From CAZGDB01 sp964524705 (GTDB lineage: Bacteria; Pseudomonadota; Gammaproteobacteria; Berkiellales; Berkiellaceae): DNA of 56,092 bases. Location of the stretch: positions 1 to 56,092 of the forward strand of contig CAZGDB010000008.1 of NCBI GenBank assembly GCA_964524705.1. Direction: 5' to 3'. The stretch's first letter is position 1. Every line of letters starts with the position of its first letter. Under the pieces are notes generated by a model. It was not told where the DNA came from. It saw only the letters and a list, made by a program, of their open reading frames with translations, and did not search any database. The position numbers and the translations under genes are program-made. Below are positions 54,998 through 56,092 of the stretch, piece by piece.

Positions 54998-55684
54998 TTA
55001 TCCTATCTGACAAATCGACAAAAATGCAGCCGCATCTAATGATGCTCCACCTACTAATAATCCAGATACTGCAGGCTGCGCTAAAAACCCAGCAGCATTA
55101 CTCGCATTCACACTACCACCATATAATACCGGTACTTTTACCAAGGCTAAAATTTCTTGATGTACGCTTTGGGCATAGGCAGGGTCTGCACTTTTACCAG
55201 TTCCGATCGCCCAAACTGGTTCATAGGCTACCAATACTTTACTCGTATCCATACCCTCTAAAACTGCCAGCTGCTCTGCTAATAAGGATTGTCGTTGTGC
55301 AACAGGCATCTCTGCTTCTACTTCACCTACACATAATATGGGACGTAATCCATGTGCTAAAGCCAGGCTCAATTTTTGTTTAATTTCTAAGTTTGATTCC
55401 TGACAATATTTTCGCCTTTCGGAATGCCCAATAATCACATACTGGCACCCTTGTTCTTGCAACATAGCCGCACTCACTTGGCCAGTATAAGCGCCGGCTG
55501 TAAAGCTGCTAAGATCTTGTGCTCCTACCGCAATACTCGAGGCACTAACCAGTGCTGATAAATAGGGATAAGCGGGACAAAGTACAACAGTTGCCGTTAA
55601 TGTGCTGCTGGCAAGCTGCTCAGACAGGGACCTAAAATAAGCACCCGTACCCTGCATTTTAAAATTAGCAATAATATAACGCAA
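54998..55684 (-). CDS. tpiA: Triosephosphate isomerase
   Basis: Interconverts dihydroxyacetone phosphate and glyceraldehyde 3-phosphate. Active-site residues are Asn7 and Lys9 (ANFKM), His87 (IIGHSERR) and Glu155 (AYEPVWAIGTG), with the loop GKSADP and the phosphate-binding YGGSVNASNA and GLLVGGASLD. The start must be the TTG at 55684: the first ATG is after Lys9. AAGGAGG lies only four bases from it, inside one arm of a hairpin. At 228 residues it is ~25 shorter than E. coli TpiA, mainly through short helices and loops. Confidence 0.97.
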   Translation of the reverse strand: MRYIIANFKMQGTGAYFRSLSEQLASSTLTATVVLCPAYPYLSALVSASSIAVGAQDLSSFTAGAYTGQVSAAMLQEQGCQYVIIGHSERRKYCQESNLEIKQKLSLALAHGLRPILCVGEVEAEMPVAQRQSLLAEQLAVLEGMDTSKVLVAYEPVWAIGTGKSADPAYAQSVHQEILALVKVPVLYGGSVNASNAAGFLAQPAVSGLLVGGASLDAAAFLSICQIG

Positions 55685-55686
55685 AA

Positions 55687-55733
55687 CGCCTCCTTCCTAA
55701 GGCGAGAATGGTACGCTTGTTAGGAAGAAGGCG
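55687..55733 (-). promoter_or_regulatory. Hairpin that pairs the tpiA ribosome-binding site
   Basis: On the minus strand CGCCTTCTTCCTAA (55733-55720) pairs with TTAGGAAGGAGGCG (55700-55687), a 14-base-pair stem with one G-U pair and a 19-base loop. The second arm contains AAGGAGG, the ribosome site of tpiA. TTTT follows directly, so it may alternatively end glmM transcripts. Confidence 0.65.
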
Positions 55734-55762
55734 CAAGCAGCTTTTATTATAAAGTTAAAAAA

Positions 55763-56092
55763 CTAGATAACTACTGTTTGTTCTAAAACAGTGCTAAGGG
55801 TCTGTGCCACGTGCTCCAGCATCTGCACTTCAGGCCCTTCTACTAAAATTCGGATCACAGGCTCAGTGCCTGACGGACGCACAACGATACGACCAATACT
55901 CAACAACTGCGTTTCACAACGCTCTAAAGCTTGTTTAAATGCATCACTGGCCAAGGCTTCAGTGATATTTTTAACGCGAACATTCACCATCACTTGTGGT
56001 AATTTACGAGCCCCTAACTTGAGTTCAGATAAAGGCATGTTCAATTTAATCATAGCTTGCAATATTTGTAAGGCTGCAATCAAAGCATCCCC
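55763..56092 (-). CDS. glmM: Phosphoglucosamine mutase, C-terminal part (runs off the right edge)
   Basis: Converts glucosamine 6-phosphate to glucosamine 1-phosphate for UDP-GlcNAc, feeding murein and LPS synthesis. The visible ~109 residues are the C-terminal domain. RIVVRPSGTEPVIRILVEGP (about 69-88 counted from the Met encoded at 56083) is the phosphate-binding loop of the phosphohexomutase family, and GDALIAALQILQAM precedes it. The N-terminal domains and the catalytic Ser lie beyond 56092. glmM-tpiA-secG is a common gammaproteobacterial order, which supports GlmM over other mutases. Confidence 0.93.
   Translation of the reverse strand, partial: GDALIAALQILQAMIKLNMPLSELKLGARKLPQVMVNVRVKNITEALASDAFKQALERCETQLLSIGRIVVRPSGTEPVIRILVEGPEVQMLEHVAQTLSTVLEQTVVI

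Overview
The window (56,092 bases, AT-leaning, one 100-N assembly gap) is a chromosomal piece of a gammaproteobacterium. Its gene orders match those of Enterobacteriaceae, Legionella and Coxiella. The large effector-like genes without signal peptides, the pyrophosphate-type phosphofructokinase and the lack of a visible LexA box at recA suggest an intracellular Legionellales-type bacterium. That placement is inference; the gap suggests a draft assembly.

Left part (1-6538): recA (partial, minus strand), pncC and mutS form the familiar recombination/repair neighbourhood. After them comes a large multi-membrane-segment protein with a PI-PLC X-like domain, then a ybeL-type zinc-ribbon gene.

Middle part (6008-26900): this is the ancestral cluster ybeL-leuS-lptE-holA-nadD-rsfS-(rlmH)-mrdA-rodA-mltB-rlpA-dacA-(ybeD)-lipB-lipA, which makes aminoacyl-tRNA, outer-membrane LPS assembly, NAD, ribosome silencing, rod-shape murein synthesis and lipoate. 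It has been opened in two places. Between rsfS and mrdA, where rlmH normally sits, there is an insertion sequence with a long target duplication and a gene with an internal ~80-residue repeat. Between rlpA and dacA there is an AbiE-type toxin-antitoxin pair and two divergent effector-like genes. After lipA lies an 864-884-residue protein that resembles DUF2235/Tle1 lipases at its N-terminus.

Right-middle (29631-32938): mpl (murein peptide recycling), a small membrane protein, and pfp (pyrophosphate-dependent phosphofructokinase), closed by a bidirectional terminator.

Right part (32963-56092): one co-directional minus-strand run reads glmM(partial)-tpiA-secG-tRNA-Leu(GAG)-nuoABCDEFGHIJKLMN-tRNA-fMet-nusA-infB-rbfA-truB(gap)-rpsO-pnp. 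It encodes proton-pumping complex I, the Sec channel subunit, a glycolytic enzyme, and the transcription/translation core. rimP is missing between tRNA-fMet and nusA, and an intrinsic terminator stands just before nusA. A hairpin covers the tpiA ribosome-binding site.

The main novelty candidates are the five large unassigned genes placed at breaks in conserved operons. Two carry recognisable lipid-hydrolase-like signatures and three carry glycine/proline-rich membrane hairpins.
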